62,622 nt of DNA, taken from positions 1 to 62,622 of the IMG/VR virus record IMGVR_UViG_3300048672_000233; one strand, 5' to 3'. Within the stretch, counting starts at the first letter, position 1. Each line of letters starts with the position of its first letter. Below are positions 49,197-58,444 of this stretch, piece after piece. Under the pieces are notes generated by a model. It was not told the origin of the DNA and did no database searches. It saw nothing but the letters and a program-made list of their open reading frames with translations. This DNA is from a virus. Made by a program: the position numbers and the translations under genes.

Positions 49197-51005
49197 ATGA
49201 AAAGTAATTTACCAGCCTTAAAAAGGGAAAAAAGAAACTACTGGTATTGGGCTAGAGATTTGTTGGTTAATGGGTTGACAGTAGGGCGAGGTGGTGGGAA
49301 CAATCCTCAGAATACAGCTAATGGTACGGGTGCCCTGTACAGTAACACCACAGGAAGCTACAACACCGCTAATGGTTATTATGCCCTGCGCCTTAACACC
49401 ACAGGCACCCAAAACACTGCTAATGGTTCTTATGCCCTGTACAGTAACACCACAGGAAGCTACAACACTGCTAATGGGTATTATGCCCTGTACAGTAACA
49501 CCACAGGTTCGGGTAACTCCTTTTATGGGTACAACTCAGGATGCTACCAACAAACAGTCTTAAACCAAGTAGGCATAGGCTATGAAGCACTACGAGGTTC
49601 AACTACTCCTGCTAATAACACAGGAGCGAATAATACTGCTGTTGGGTATCAAGCCCTGCTCAATAACACCACAGGAAGCAACACCACTGCTAACGGTTAT
49701 CAAGCCCTACTCAATAACACCACAGGAAACAACAACACAGCTAATAGTTCTTATGCCCTGCTCAATAACACTACAGGCTACAATAACACTGCTAATGGTT
49801 ATGCAGCCCTGTTCAGTAATACTACAGGCGTTCGAAACATAGCTAATGGTATGCAAGCTCTGTACTATAACACCACAGGCACTCAAAACACAGCTAATGG
49901 TATGCAAGCTCTGTACTCTAACACCACAGGCAGTAGCAACACAGCTAATGGTATGCAAGCTCTGTACGTTAACACCACAGGCAGTAGCAACACAGCTAAT
50001 GGTTATTATGCCCTGCGCCTTAACACCACAAGCAACAACAACACAGCAGAAGGTTATCAAGCCGCTTATAGTCAAAACAACCAAACCATTACCGCAGGGG
50101 TATTTGTAGTTGGCGCAAGCTATACCATTCTTACAGTAGGGACGACCACTTTTACAACCATCGGTGCCTCTGCAGATACTATTGGTACGGTATTCACGGC
50201 AACAGGGGTTGGCTCTGGTACAGGCACAGCGACCTTAAATCATCAAACCTCAGCGTTAGGTTATAACTCTGGGTATTCAAATCTATCGGGACATAATACT
50301 ACACCTTTAGGCGTTAATGCGTTATATGCCAACACAGCCTTCTACAATGTCACAGGTGTAGGCGCAAACACAGCCGTTACAGGTTCAAACCAAGTCCAAC
50401 TGGGTGATTCAGCCACTACGACCTATGCTTACGGGGCAGTTCAAGACCGTTCAGATATTCGAGATAAAGCGGATGTTCGTGATACCACTTTAGGATTAGC
50501 ATTTATTGAATCCTTACGTCCTGTAGACTTTAAGTGGGATAAGCGTGAAGATTATCGTACTCCACCTCCAGTTAAACCTGAGTACCCAGTTAAACCTGCT
50601 CAACCAGAACGAGTAGATTCTTTACAGCTTGAAGGTGAACTAGATGAAGATTACAGAACTCGGATTGATGCTGAATGGCAAACAACCTTAGATACTTTTG
50701 AAGCTGAGTACAAAGCCCTAACCGATGTAGTTGATGCTGAGTTTGCTGGTGTACACGATGCTTGGTTAGAATCTAACAAACTCGCTAACATTACACATGA
50801 TGGAACACATAAACGTAGCCGTTATCATCATGGTGTAATTGCTCAGGAAGTCCCCGCTGAGTTTGGTGGCTTACAGAATCATGCTTTAAAAGGTGGTGAT
50901 GATGTTTGGTCAGTCGGGTATGAAGAATTTATTGCTCCGATGATTAAGGCAATACAGGAATTATCGGCTGAGAATAAAATGTTAAAGGCACATTTAGGAT
51001 TGTAG
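49197..51005 (+). CDS. Tail fibre 1: NTTG repeats plus S74 intramolecular chaperone, 602 aa
   Basis: I chose ATG 49197, after the previous stop. Residues about 35-290 consist of about a dozen repeats of roughly 20 residues of the kind NTTGSYNTANGYYALYS, similar to YadA/trimeric-coil head repeats. The C-terminus has the S74 chaperone pattern: DRSDIRDKADV, LAFIESLRPVDFKWDK, HHGVIAQEVPAE and YEEFIAPMIKAIQEL. Ser before DIRDK is the expected self-cleavage residue. A trimeric receptor-binding fibre. Confidence 0.82.
   Translation: MKSNLPALKREKRNYWYWARDLLVNGLTVGRGGGNNPQNTANGTGALYSNTTGSYNTANGYYALRLNTTGTQNTANGSYALYSNTTGSYNTANGYYALYSNTTGSGNSFYGYNSGCYQQTVLNQVGIGYEALRGSTTPANNTGANNTAVGYQALLNNTTGSNTTANGYQALLNNTTGNNNTANSSYALLNNTTGYNNTANGYAALFSNTTGVRNIANGMQALYYNTTGTQNTANGMQALYSNTTGSSNTANGMQALYVNTTGSSNTANGYYALRLNTTSNNNTAEGYQAAYSQNNQTITAGVFVVGASYTILTVGTTTFTTIGASADTIGTVFTATGVGSGTGTATLNHQTSALGYNSGYSNLSGHNTTPLGVNALYANTAFYNVTGVGANTAVTGSNQVQLGDSATTTYAYGAVQDRSDIRDKADVRDTTLGLAFIESLRPVDFKWDKREDYRTPPPVKPEYPVKPAQPERVDSLQLEGELDEDYRTRIDAEWQTTLDTFEAEYKALTDVVDAEFAGVHDAWLESNKLANITHDGTHKRSRYHHGVIAQEVPAEFGGLQNHALKGGDDVWSVGYEEFIAPMIKAIQELSAENKMLKAHLGL
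49317..50050 (+). repeat. About 60-66-bp tandem repeats in fibre 1
   Basis: Each unit holds AACACCACAGGNNN, GCTAATGG and a GCCCTG block. Units are near-identical in places, so the copy number may vary by recombination. Confidence 0.8.
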
Positions 51006-51006
51006 T

Positions 51007-51822
51007 ATGTTCGGGTTCTCTAGCTTTTCTGAAACACCATTTTCCGCACAAGTAGTCACAGGGCAGTCAGGCAGCACCGTAACAGAAACCCTAACAGGCT
51101 CAGGCGTATATCTTGTTGGCGGTACATATAATGTGGGTGTCGCTGAAACCCTAACAGGCTCAGACGTTTTTCTTGTTGGGGGCATCTATAGTGTAGATAC
51201 TACTGAAACGCTAATAGGCTCAGATGCAAGCGTAGCTATTCAAGGGTACAGCGTAGATGTAGCTGAAACCCTAATAGGCTCAGATAACTACGGTGTGAGC
51301 AGCGCATACGGCGCGGGCATATATGAAATGCTAACAGGCTCAGACGCATACCTTGTCGGTGGTACATATAATATAGCTGTAGCTGAAACATTAAGCGGTA
51401 TAGACAACTTAAGGGGTTTGCTTAGTATCATAACAACGACTACGGAAACCGCATCCGCAGGGGGAAGCAACCTAGCTGTCGCATTGCGTGTAGGTGATAT
51501 AGCAGAAACCCTAGCCCCAACTGCTACCCAGACAAACACAGCTAGTTTAGTAGGGCAACTCACTGAAACAATCCCTAACGCAGACACACTAAGTTCCATC
51601 GCTACATGCGTTAATACCCATACCGAAACAGCAAACGCTGTAACTACCCAATCTTGTGTGTACACAGCTAGGCTATCAATAAACGAAAACCTAACACCTT
51701 CAGACACTTGGGTTTCACAATTCTTATGGAATAGTATAAATACCGCCCAAACACCTAACTGGGTTACAATTAGCACCAACCAAACACCTAACTGGACAAC
51801 AGTAGTTACATATCAGGAATAA
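51007..51822 (+). CDS. Repeat-containing fibre protein, 271 aa
   Basis: Six or more repeats of about 22 residues, of the kind ETLTGSDVFLVGG, in the first half, then more diverged TET units. The C-terminus has two copies of a TPNW motif. A short side fibre or tail-spike accessory; precise role unknown. Confidence 0.6.
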   Translation: MFGFSSFSETPFSAQVVTGQSGSTVTETLTGSGVYLVGGTYNVGVAETLTGSDVFLVGGIYSVDTTETLIGSDASVAIQGYSVDVAETLIGSDNYGVSSAYGAGIYEMLTGSDAYLVGGTYNIAVAETLSGIDNLRGLLSIITTTTETASAGGSNLAVALRVGDIAETLAPTATQTNTASLVGQLTETIPNADTLSSIATCVNTHTETANAVTTQSCVYTARLSINENLTPSDTWVSQFLWNSINTAQTPNWVTISTNQTPNWTTVVTYQE

Positions 51823-51824
51823 CG

Positions 51825-53426
51825 ATGACAACAGCGTACACAAATCTTTTAGGGTTAGCCCTACCCGTAGACGGGGAATTAACAGGTGCATGGGGTCCAG
51901 TAATTAACAACTCTATTACATCGCTCATTGAAGATGCTGTAGCAAACTTTGCTACGCACGATATCACAGCAGGGGACTGGACACTTACCACTACAGGTAG
52001 TGGTACATCAAACGAAGCGCGTATGGCGATGCTGGTAGTAACTGGTACACCAGGAACAACACGAACTATCACCGCCCCTGGGCATAGTAAAATGTATTTG
52101 GTGAGTAATCAGTCCAACGCGGCGGTGACAGTAAAATCCGCATCTACAACGGGCGTAACAGTAGCAGCAGGGCAGAATACTATCGTCGCGTGGAACAACG
52201 TAGACTTTGTAGAGATTAAATCCACCCAAGTGCTAAATTTAGCAGGTGGCAGCGCAGGTAAAATACCTTATCAAAGCGCAGCGGATACAACAGCCTTCAC
52301 AGCCGCAGGGACATCAGGGCAAGTCTTAACCAGCAACGGTACATCGCCACCAACATGGCAAAGTGTGAGTTCATCCTCAGCTAACCTCACAGGTGGCGCA
52401 GCAAGTCAAATCCCCTATCAGTCAGCACCAAGCACCACAACATTCATTGCTAATGGAACATCAGGGCAAGTCTTAACCAGCAACGGAGCTGGTGTACCCT
52501 CATGGAACACGCTACCCACAACTATCTCAACAGCGTCTAATTTAGCTGGCGGCAGCGCAGGAACTATTCCCTATCAGTCAGGCTCAGGCGCAACGTCAAT
52601 GCTCGCAGCAGGGACTTCAGGGTATTACCTAAAAAGTAATGGCGCAGGTGCGCCTTCGTGGGCAGCGGTATCAACATCAGTAGATACAGGGGCATCATCT
52701 AACATCAATGGGTTACTGAAAGGTAATGGCTCAACCCTGAGCGTAGCCACAGCGGGTACTGACTATTTAGTTCCAAGTTCTACCGCGATAGGTACATCGG
52801 GTTCTGTAACATTAGCAAATTGCATGTATGTGTATAAGTATGACGCATCATCAACATCAACCAGAAGCTATACCACGCAAAATATGTCAGAACAGTTTGG
52901 TGGGACAGCGGTAATAATTTCAGGCAGGTGGGACACAGGACAGTATTGCTTTTGGTTAGGTAATGGCAATGATGTTGATTTAGGTCGTAGCGGACAGCCA
53001 GTAAAAACCATCTACACTCAGAACTCAGTTGTTGTAGTATCAGACAAACGCGAAAAAACAGAAGTCACTCAGACATTAGGTCTTGATTTTGTTAAAGCCC
53101 TTAAACCTGTGAACTATATATGGAAAGTTGGTGGTTATGATACATCACATATCGAGGGGGAAAAAACAGCAGAAGAATTACTAAACGAGCGCGTCCCAGT
53201 TCCAGGCACCCGAATCCACGCTGGTTTCTTCGCTCAAGACGTTAAAGAAGCCTTAGACACATTAGGGAAAGATTTTGGGGGTTGGGTAATTGAAGATAAG
53301 AACGACCTCAACTCTAAACAGATGCTTCGCTTAGAGGAGTTTATCTCACCTATTGTTAAAGCTATTCAAGAGCAGCAAGTGATGATTGAAGATTTACAAG
53401 CGCGTTTAGCAGCGTTAGGAGGTTAA
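51825..53426 (+). CDS. Tail fibre 2 with S74 intramolecular chaperone, 533 aa
   Basis: N-terminal NLLGLALPVDGELTGAWGPV is a virion-attachment type start. The middle has three about 40-residue repeats (GGSAGKIPYQSAADTTAF; TSGQVLTSNG). The C-terminal S74 domain has SDKREKTEVTQTLGLDFVKA, HAGFFAQDVKEAL and LEEFISPIVKAIQEQ. The chaperone trimerises and cleaves itself at the Ser before DKR. A second receptor-binding protein beside fibre 1. Confidence 0.85.
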   Translation: MTTAYTNLLGLALPVDGELTGAWGPVINNSITSLIEDAVANFATHDITAGDWTLTTTGSGTSNEARMAMLVVTGTPGTTRTITAPGHSKMYLVSNQSNAAVTVKSASTTGVTVAAGQNTIVAWNNVDFVEIKSTQVLNLAGGSAGKIPYQSAADTTAFTAAGTSGQVLTSNGTSPPTWQSVSSSSANLTGGAASQIPYQSAPSTTTFIANGTSGQVLTSNGAGVPSWNTLPTTISTASNLAGGSAGTIPYQSGSGATSMLAAGTSGYYLKSNGAGAPSWAAVSTSVDTGASSNINGLLKGNGSTLSVATAGTDYLVPSSTAIGTSGSVTLANCMYVYKYDASSTSTRSYTTQNMSEQFGGTAVIISGRWDTGQYCFWLGNGNDVDLGRSGQPVKTIYTQNSVVVVSDKREKTEVTQTLGLDFVKALKPVNYIWKVGGYDTSHIEGEKTAEELLNERVPVPGTRIHAGFFAQDVKEALDTLGKDFGGWVIEDKNDLNSKQMLRLEEFISPIVKAIQEQQVMIEDLQARLAALGG

Positions 53427-53427
53427 T

Positions 53428-53592
53428 ATGCAGTGGATTATCAGTAGACTAAAAGAACCTTCAACCTATTTAGGGATGTTTGCTATTGCCAGTGCATTCT
53501 TTCATATTGACCTTTCACCAGAGCAACAAGACGCGGTAGTTGAATTAGCTATCGCCCTAGCTGGTGGTGGCTTAATTGCGACGAAGGGGTAA
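53428..53592 (+). CDS. Probable holin, 54 aa
   Basis: Very short membrane protein with hydrophobic segments TYLGMFAIASAFF and VVELAIALAGGGLIA. A strong AGGAGG overlaps the end of the fibre gene 6 nt before the ATG. It lies 2 nt upstream of the lysozyme gene, the usual holin place. Supported by context and size only. Confidence 0.65.
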   Translation: MQWIISRLKEPSTYLGMFAIASAFFHIDLSPEQQDAVVELAIALAGGGLIATKG

Positions 53593-53594
53593 GT

Positions 53595-54047
53595 ATGTAC
53601 GAAGAACTCAGTAAACAGTTGACCTTTGAAGAAGGTAGAAAGCTCAAAAAGTATAAATGCACCGCAGGGCATTGGACAACAGGTATTGGACATAATCTCG
53701 ACGCAAAACCAAAAATGCGTGGTTGGACTATCCCTGATACCATCACAGATAAAGAGTGTGACGCGATATTTACGGTTGATATCCAAGACACCGCTGAGTC
53801 CCTAACTAAAGCCTACCCAAACCTGCGCAACCTAACACCAGCTCGCCGCGATGCACTGCTTAATATGGCATTCCAAATGGGAACAGCAGGGGTGATTAAG
53901 TTTAGAGGTATGATAGCTGCCTTAGACAATAAAGATTGGCAACGGGCTAAGGCTTGTGCATTAGACAGCGCATGGGCAAAACAAACCCCTCAACGCGCTG
54001 CTCGCGTAGCCCACCAGATAATGACGGGCGAATACTACAAGGTATAA
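53595..54047 (+). CDS. Endolysin, GH24 (T4-type) lysozyme, 150 aa
   Basis: Catalytic E near LTFEEGRKLKKYKCTAGHWT and the following TTGIGHNLDAKPKMRGWTI match GH24 muramidases (E-x8-D/T-x5-T). The C-terminal helix has LTPARRDALLNMAFQMGTAG. It hydrolyses the glycan strand of peptidoglycan. No signal peptide seen, so it needs the holin. Confidence 0.9.
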   Translation: MYEELSKQLTFEEGRKLKKYKCTAGHWTTGIGHNLDAKPKMRGWTIPDTITDKECDAIFTVDIQDTAESLTKAYPNLRNLTPARRDALLNMAFQMGTAGVIKFRGMIAALDNKDWQRAKACALDSAWAKQTPQRAARVAHQIMTGEYYKV

Positions 54048-54049
54048 CG

Positions 54050-56161
54050 ATGCTGAAAAAGATAACCCTGAAAAGTGGCGTAAATCTCGAAAATACCAGC
54101 TACTCTTTAGAGGGCGGCTGGTATGCGTGTGATAAGATTCGCTTTCGCCAAGGCACGCCACAAAAGATAGGCGGGTGGAATAAGATTTCCAGTGCTATTT
54201 ATGAAGGCACATGCCGTTCACTGTGGACATGGGAGACGCTTGCTTATGTAAATCTCATCGGTGTGGGTACAAATATCAAGTTTTATGTGTCGCGTGGTGG
54301 GTTGTATTACGACATTACACCTGTAAGATATTCTCAAGCATTGAGCGCAGCCTTTATAGCGACGAATGGGTCAAAGACACTTACAGTCACCGCCGCAGGG
54401 CATGGGTGTCTTACAGGTGATACCGTTACTTTCGATGGCGTAGCCGCGTTAGGCGGCGCGCTAACATCAAGTGTTATTAACACTACATTTAAAGTAACTG
54501 TCACCAGTTCAAATACCTTCACAGTACAAGCAAGTGTAGCCGCCAACGGCGCAGACACAGGAACAGGAGGTAGCGCAGCGCGAGCTGTGTACACACTAAA
54601 TGTAGGTTCAGATTACCAAGCACCGAGCAGTGGTTGGGGCGCAGGAGCTTGGGGCGCAGGAGCTTGGGGTACTGGTACGGCTTCAACTGCGAATATACGT
54701 CTGTGGGCGCAGAGCAACTACGGGCAGGATTTGATTTTCGGGTATCGCGGTGGAGCTGTCTTTTATTGGTATGCAAATCGCGGCGTAACATCAAGCCCTG
54801 TAACGCTATCTATTGCTACTCCCGCTGTACTGACGGTACCTAGCGCATCGCTTATTACGGAAGGCGCACCTGTGATATTTGAAACTACAGGCGCACTCCC
54901 TACAGGTGTGGATACTGGCACGACATACTACGCTCGCAATTACAACAGCTTAACAGGTCAAGCCAACTTATCTGCTACACCTACAGGCGCACTCATTAAT
55001 ACCACAGGAACACAACTAGGCACGCATTATTTGTCTTATCGCGCTGTGAATCTATCCACTATCGCGGGTGCGTCGGACGTACCTGTTATTCAAAATTACC
55101 TTTATGTATCTGATTTATACCGCTTTGTGTTTGCTTTTGGTTGCAACGACTATGGGTCAACCACCCAAGACCCCCTTTTAATTCGCTGGTCTGACCAAGA
55201 GAACGCGGCTGATTGGACAACGCGAACTACTAACCAAGCAGGGTCACTGAAATTAACCCGCGGCTCACAGATTGTCACCTGCCAACAAACCCGCCAAGAG
55301 ATTGTAGTTTTCACGGATTCCGCTGTGTACGCTATGCAGTATTTAGGCTACCCCCTTGTATGGAATGCACAACTTATTGGGGACAATATCTCGACAGTAA
55401 GCCAGAATGCCGTATGCGTAGCTTCGGGTGTCGTGTACTGGATGGGAAAAGATAAGTTCTATATTTACGATGGGCGTGTACAGACATTAGAGTGTGATTT
55501 GCGCCAATACATCTTCTCAGACATCAACACCAGCCAGCTAGACCAATGTTTCGCAGGTACTAACGAAGGCTTTAATGAAGTATGGTGGTTCTATTGCTCG
55601 GCAGATGCTAGTTCAAACGACCGTTATGTTATCTATAATTACGCCGAGAAGATTTGGTATTATGGCACGATGGCGCGTAGCGCATGGCTTGATAGCGGCA
55701 TTTTATCTAAACCTCTCGCAGCTACCTATATAAACAACTTAGTAAGCCACGAAGATGGTGTTGACGATTACTCAAGCACGTCCCCCGCAGCCATATATTC
55801 CTATATTGAATCCTCTGAAATTGATATGGAAGATGGGGATAGCTACGTCTTTATCCGCCGTGTATTACCAGACTTTAATTTTAGCGGTTCAACCCTAACC
55901 AACCCCTCAGTTACACTTACTATATCCCCGATGCTCAATTCAGGGTCAGGGTACAAAAGTCCCATGTCTGTAGGTGGTGTAGCCAACGCAAACATCGCAC
56001 GCAGCGCGACAGTACCTATCGAAGCCTTTACTGGTCAGGTGTATATTCGCGTCAGAGGTAGACAGTTCACACTTAAAATCGAAAACAACGAGCTTGGGGC
56101 GCAGTGGCAAAGCGGAGCGCACCGTATTGATATACAGCCTGATGGTACACGGGGAACATAA
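54050..56161 (+). CDS. Tail protein (P22 gp10-like tail hub/stabilisation), 703 aa
   Basis: ATG 54050 directly follows the lysozyme stop with AAGG upstream; the longer open frame to 53954 overlaps lysozyme. The N-terminus ITLKSGVNLENTSYSLEGGW and CDKIRFRQGTPQKIGGW is typical of podovirus tail tube/stabilisation proteins. A beta-rich central part and VVYWMGKDKFYIYDGRVQTL, then FEGTNEG-like motifs (FAGTNEGFNEVWWFYCSADA), follow. Ends with the next gene's ATG. Confidence 0.7.
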   Translation: MLKKITLKSGVNLENTSYSLEGGWYACDKIRFRQGTPQKIGGWNKISSAIYEGTCRSLWTWETLAYVNLIGVGTNIKFYVSRGGLYYDITPVRYSQALSAAFIATNGSKTLTVTAAGHGCLTGDTVTFDGVAALGGALTSSVINTTFKVTVTSSNTFTVQASVAANGADTGTGGSAARAVYTLNVGSDYQAPSSGWGAGAWGAGAWGTGTASTANIRLWAQSNYGQDLIFGYRGGAVFYWYANRGVTSSPVTLSIATPAVLTVPSASLITEGAPVIFETTGALPTGVDTGTTYYARNYNSLTGQANLSATPTGALINTTGTQLGTHYLSYRAVNLSTIAGASDVPVIQNYLYVSDLYRFVFAFGCNDYGSTTQDPLLIRWSDQENAADWTTRTTNQAGSLKLTRGSQIVTCQQTRQEIVVFTDSAVYAMQYLGYPLVWNAQLIGDNISTVSQNAVCVASGVVYWMGKDKFYIYDGRVQTLECDLRQYIFSDINTSQLDQCFAGTNEGFNEVWWFYCSADASSNDRYVIYNYAEKIWYYGTMARSAWLDSGILSKPLAATYINNLVSHEDGVDDYSSTSPAAIYSYIESSEIDMEDGDSYVFIRRVLPDFNFSGSTLTNPSVTLTISPMLNSGSGYKSPMSVGGVANANIARSATVPIEAFTGQVYIRVRGRQFTLKIENNELGAQWQSGAHRIDIQPDGTRGT

Positions 56162-56721
56162 TGGCTAATGATATTAGACCTCCTAAAGCCCCTAACCTCC
56201 CCCTAGCCCCAGCCGACTACGTTAGGTCGTATTTCGACCAGTTTGCTAACATATTGCGTATGTATTTCAACCAACTAGACGGCTACAATACCATCACAAA
56301 CTCGGCTATAGGCAACTTCCAAGCGCGAACTACTCAGACACTAGTAGGAGCTAATACGGCTAAGTTAGTATCACTTGATATGGTACTTGAATCCCTAGGG
56401 GTGAACTTAGACACAGCGACATATCGAATGTCTGTCATGCAGTCAGGAAGGTATTTGTTTGTGTTTGATGTTCCTAGTAGCGTAGGGGGCTGGGGTGGCG
56501 GGGCTGGACGGTACTTTTGGTTTAGACTTAATGGGGTAGATATTGTAGAATCCACGCATATTATGTCAGGCAGTTGCATGATTAACCTAACACCCACAGA
56601 TTACGTCGAACTTTATTGGGCTTCAACCAGCGCAACAGACACGATATCACCCACTGCGGCTACTGGATTCTGTCCTGCAATGCCCGCTATCAACATCAAT
56701 ATAACCTTTGTAAGCACATGA
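56161..56721 (+). CDS. Virion protein, 186 aa
   Basis: Residues 20-50 (YVRSYFDQFANILRMYFNQL) are helical, followed by a jelly-roll-like half (FWFRLNGVDIVESTHIM). Such proteins are common after gp10-like tail genes. Overlaps the next gene by ATGA. Confidence 0.6.
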   Translation: MANDIRPPKAPNLPLAPADYVRSYFDQFANILRMYFNQLDGYNTITNSAIGNFQARTTQTLVGANTAKLVSLDMVLESLGVNLDTATYRMSVMQSGRYLFVFDVPSSVGGWGGGAGRYFWFRLNGVDIVESTHIMSGSCMINLTPTDYVELYWASTSATDTISPTAATGFCPAMPAININITFVST

Positions 56722-57143
56722 CAGACCTTGTACCTGATATTGATTTTAGACCTCAAATCGAAGCCTATGAGCAGGTGGCTATAGGCTACACACAGACAGA
56801 AAGCGAAGCCTTACACTATGTCATCAACGGGGTATATGCACGAGCTGTATTTATACCCGCAGGGCAGCTCGTTACAGGTAAGATTCACAAACACGAGAGT
56901 ATAGGGATTCTAGCTCAAGGCACCATGCGGGTCACTAACGGAGCGGATTCAGTAAAGTTAATCAGCGCACCTTACATCGCGGTTGAGCAACCAGGAATAA
57001 AACGTATGGTTTACACAGAAACAGATTGTACCTTTATCACAGTTCACAGAACTGACCGAACAGAAATACAAGACATTGAGGATGAGTTAGTGTGCAATAC
57101 ATTAGCCGACTACGAACAACATAGAATAGAGGTATTATCATGA
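56718..57143 (+). CDS. Cupin-fold protein, 141 aa
   Basis: ATG 56718 is used. A cupin pattern runs through residues about 40-110 (VFIPAGQLVTGKIHKHESIG, GTMRVTNGA, FITVHRTDRTE), with two His near HKHE that could bind metal. Unusual between virion genes; may be a non-enzymatic structural protein or a sugar/metal-binding one. Confidence 0.65.
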   Translation: MTDLVPDIDFRPQIEAYEQVAIGYTQTESEALHYVINGVYARAVFIPAGQLVTGKIHKHESIGILAQGTMRVTNGADSVKLISAPYIAVEQPGIKRMVYTETDCTFITVHRTDRTEIQDIEDELVCNTLADYEQHRIEVLS

Positions 57144-58435
57144 GTTTTATTGCTAGTATGGTATCAGCGGCTATTGCGGCGGAAATCGGCGCAGGGGCTT
57201 TAGCTACTATGGGTGGCATCGCTGCTACGGGCGCAGCGGGCGCAGGTTTAGGTGCGGGTATCGGAGCTTTAACAGGCGGAGATATTGGTGAAGGCGCATT
57301 GATGGGTGGTATTGGTGGTGCGTTAGGCGGCGCAGGGGCGCTAGCTGGCGGGGCTACTGCGGGTGCTGGAGCTATTGGTTTAACCTCAGAAGGTGGGGCG
57401 TTGGCGTCCGCGCCAGTAGCCGCAGGGTCCGCAGCATCCGTAACGCCTACAGCCCTAGCAAATGCAGCTCCTATAGTTGAGGGGGCTACTGTAGCTCCTG
57501 TAGGGGCATCAGCTATAACACCGTCGGGTTTATCAATGCTCGCCCCTACAGGGGAAGTAGCCAGCAGCGCAGGAAATGTCATGGCGCAAGGGGCAAACGT
57601 AATAACCCCAACATTTAGTACAGGTAGCCCGTTGGTAGCACAAGGTGCATTGGGTCAAGTAGCAACTCAAGGCGCAGCCGAGAGCTTACCTCTAGGTCAA
57701 CAAGCGATGAATGCTATGGGAGCTACACCAGGCTCGGCGATGTCACAATATGGTGGTAGTGCGCTTCAAGGCGCAGCAGGAAGTATGGGTATCCAAGGTA
57801 TTTCTAATGCTGTAACAGGCAGACCAATTACTGAAGGTATGGGCGTAGCAGGTGTAGCAGGCGGTGTAGGTGGCGCAGCTACTCAAGGTTTGGCTGGTCA
57901 AGCAGGCAGTGAAGGTATGATGGGTAAGATAGGGCAATTTGCTAAAGACAACCCCCTGATGACAGCAGGGGGTATAGGGTTACTGGCTACGCCTGTCGTA
58001 AATAGTATGTTTAATGGTTCAGAAGATACCTCAAACCAACCGTCAGACAATATCAAAGCGGACTCACGTTGGAACGCCGCAGCCTACAAACGCCCTACAC
58101 TTCGTACACAGTTCGCCCACGGGGGTGATGTACCAGCAAGCGGGATTTCGACACTAGGTAGTTATTCAGATGGCGGGCGATTACTAAAAGGTCCGGGTGA
58201 CGGCGTTTCCGATTCAATCCCTGCTGTTATAGGGGGGAAAGAACCCGCACGTTTAGCTGAAGGCGAGTTTGTAGTCCCTGCACGGATTGTGTCTGAACTA
58301 GGGAACGGCTCGACAGATGCAGGAGCTAAACAACTTTACGCCATGATGGATAGAATACAGGGCGCACGCCACAAAACGATGGGCAAAGGGCAGTTCTCAG
58401 AAAACACCCACGCCGCACGCCAGCTACCTGCATAG
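57140..58435 (+). CDS. Glycine-rich virion protein with KGPGDGVSDSIPA module, 431 aa
   Basis: The first 120 residues are almost only Gly/Ala, hydrophobic (AIGALTGGDIGEGALMGG...). The C-terminal 110 residues hold FAHGGDVPASG, LLKGPGDGVSDSIPAVIGG and PARLAEGEFVVPARIVSE, followed by GNGSTDAGAKQLYAMMDR, a module I know from many podovirus virion proteins. A minor structural or ejection protein of unknown action. Confidence 0.65.
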   Translation: MSFIASMVSAAIAAEIGAGALATMGGIAATGAAGAGLGAGIGALTGGDIGEGALMGGIGGALGGAGALAGGATAGAGAIGLTSEGGALASAPVAAGSAASVTPTALANAAPIVEGATVAPVGASAITPSGLSMLAPTGEVASSAGNVMAQGANVITPTFSTGSPLVAQGALGQVATQGAAESLPLGQQAMNAMGATPGSAMSQYGGSALQGAAGSMGIQGISNAVTGRPITEGMGVAGVAGGVGGAATQGLAGQAGSEGMMGKIGQFAKDNPLMTAGGIGLLATPVVNSMFNGSEDTSNQPSDNIKADSRWNAAAYKRPTLRTQFAHGGDVPASGISTLGSYSDGGRLLKGPGDGVSDSIPAVIGGKEPARLAEGEFVVPARIVSELGNGSTDAGAKQLYAMMDRIQGARHKTMGKGQFSENTHAARQLPA

Positions 58436-58444
58436 GAGAAATAC

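Noticed and set aside
49317-50050. Regular repeats resembling a CRISPR array
   Set aside because: They are in frame with the fibre gene, encode a peptide repeat, and have no fixed-length unique spacers.
49197-53426. Diversity-generating retroelement at the fibres
   Set aside because: No reverse transcriptase gene and no template/variable repeat pair seen.
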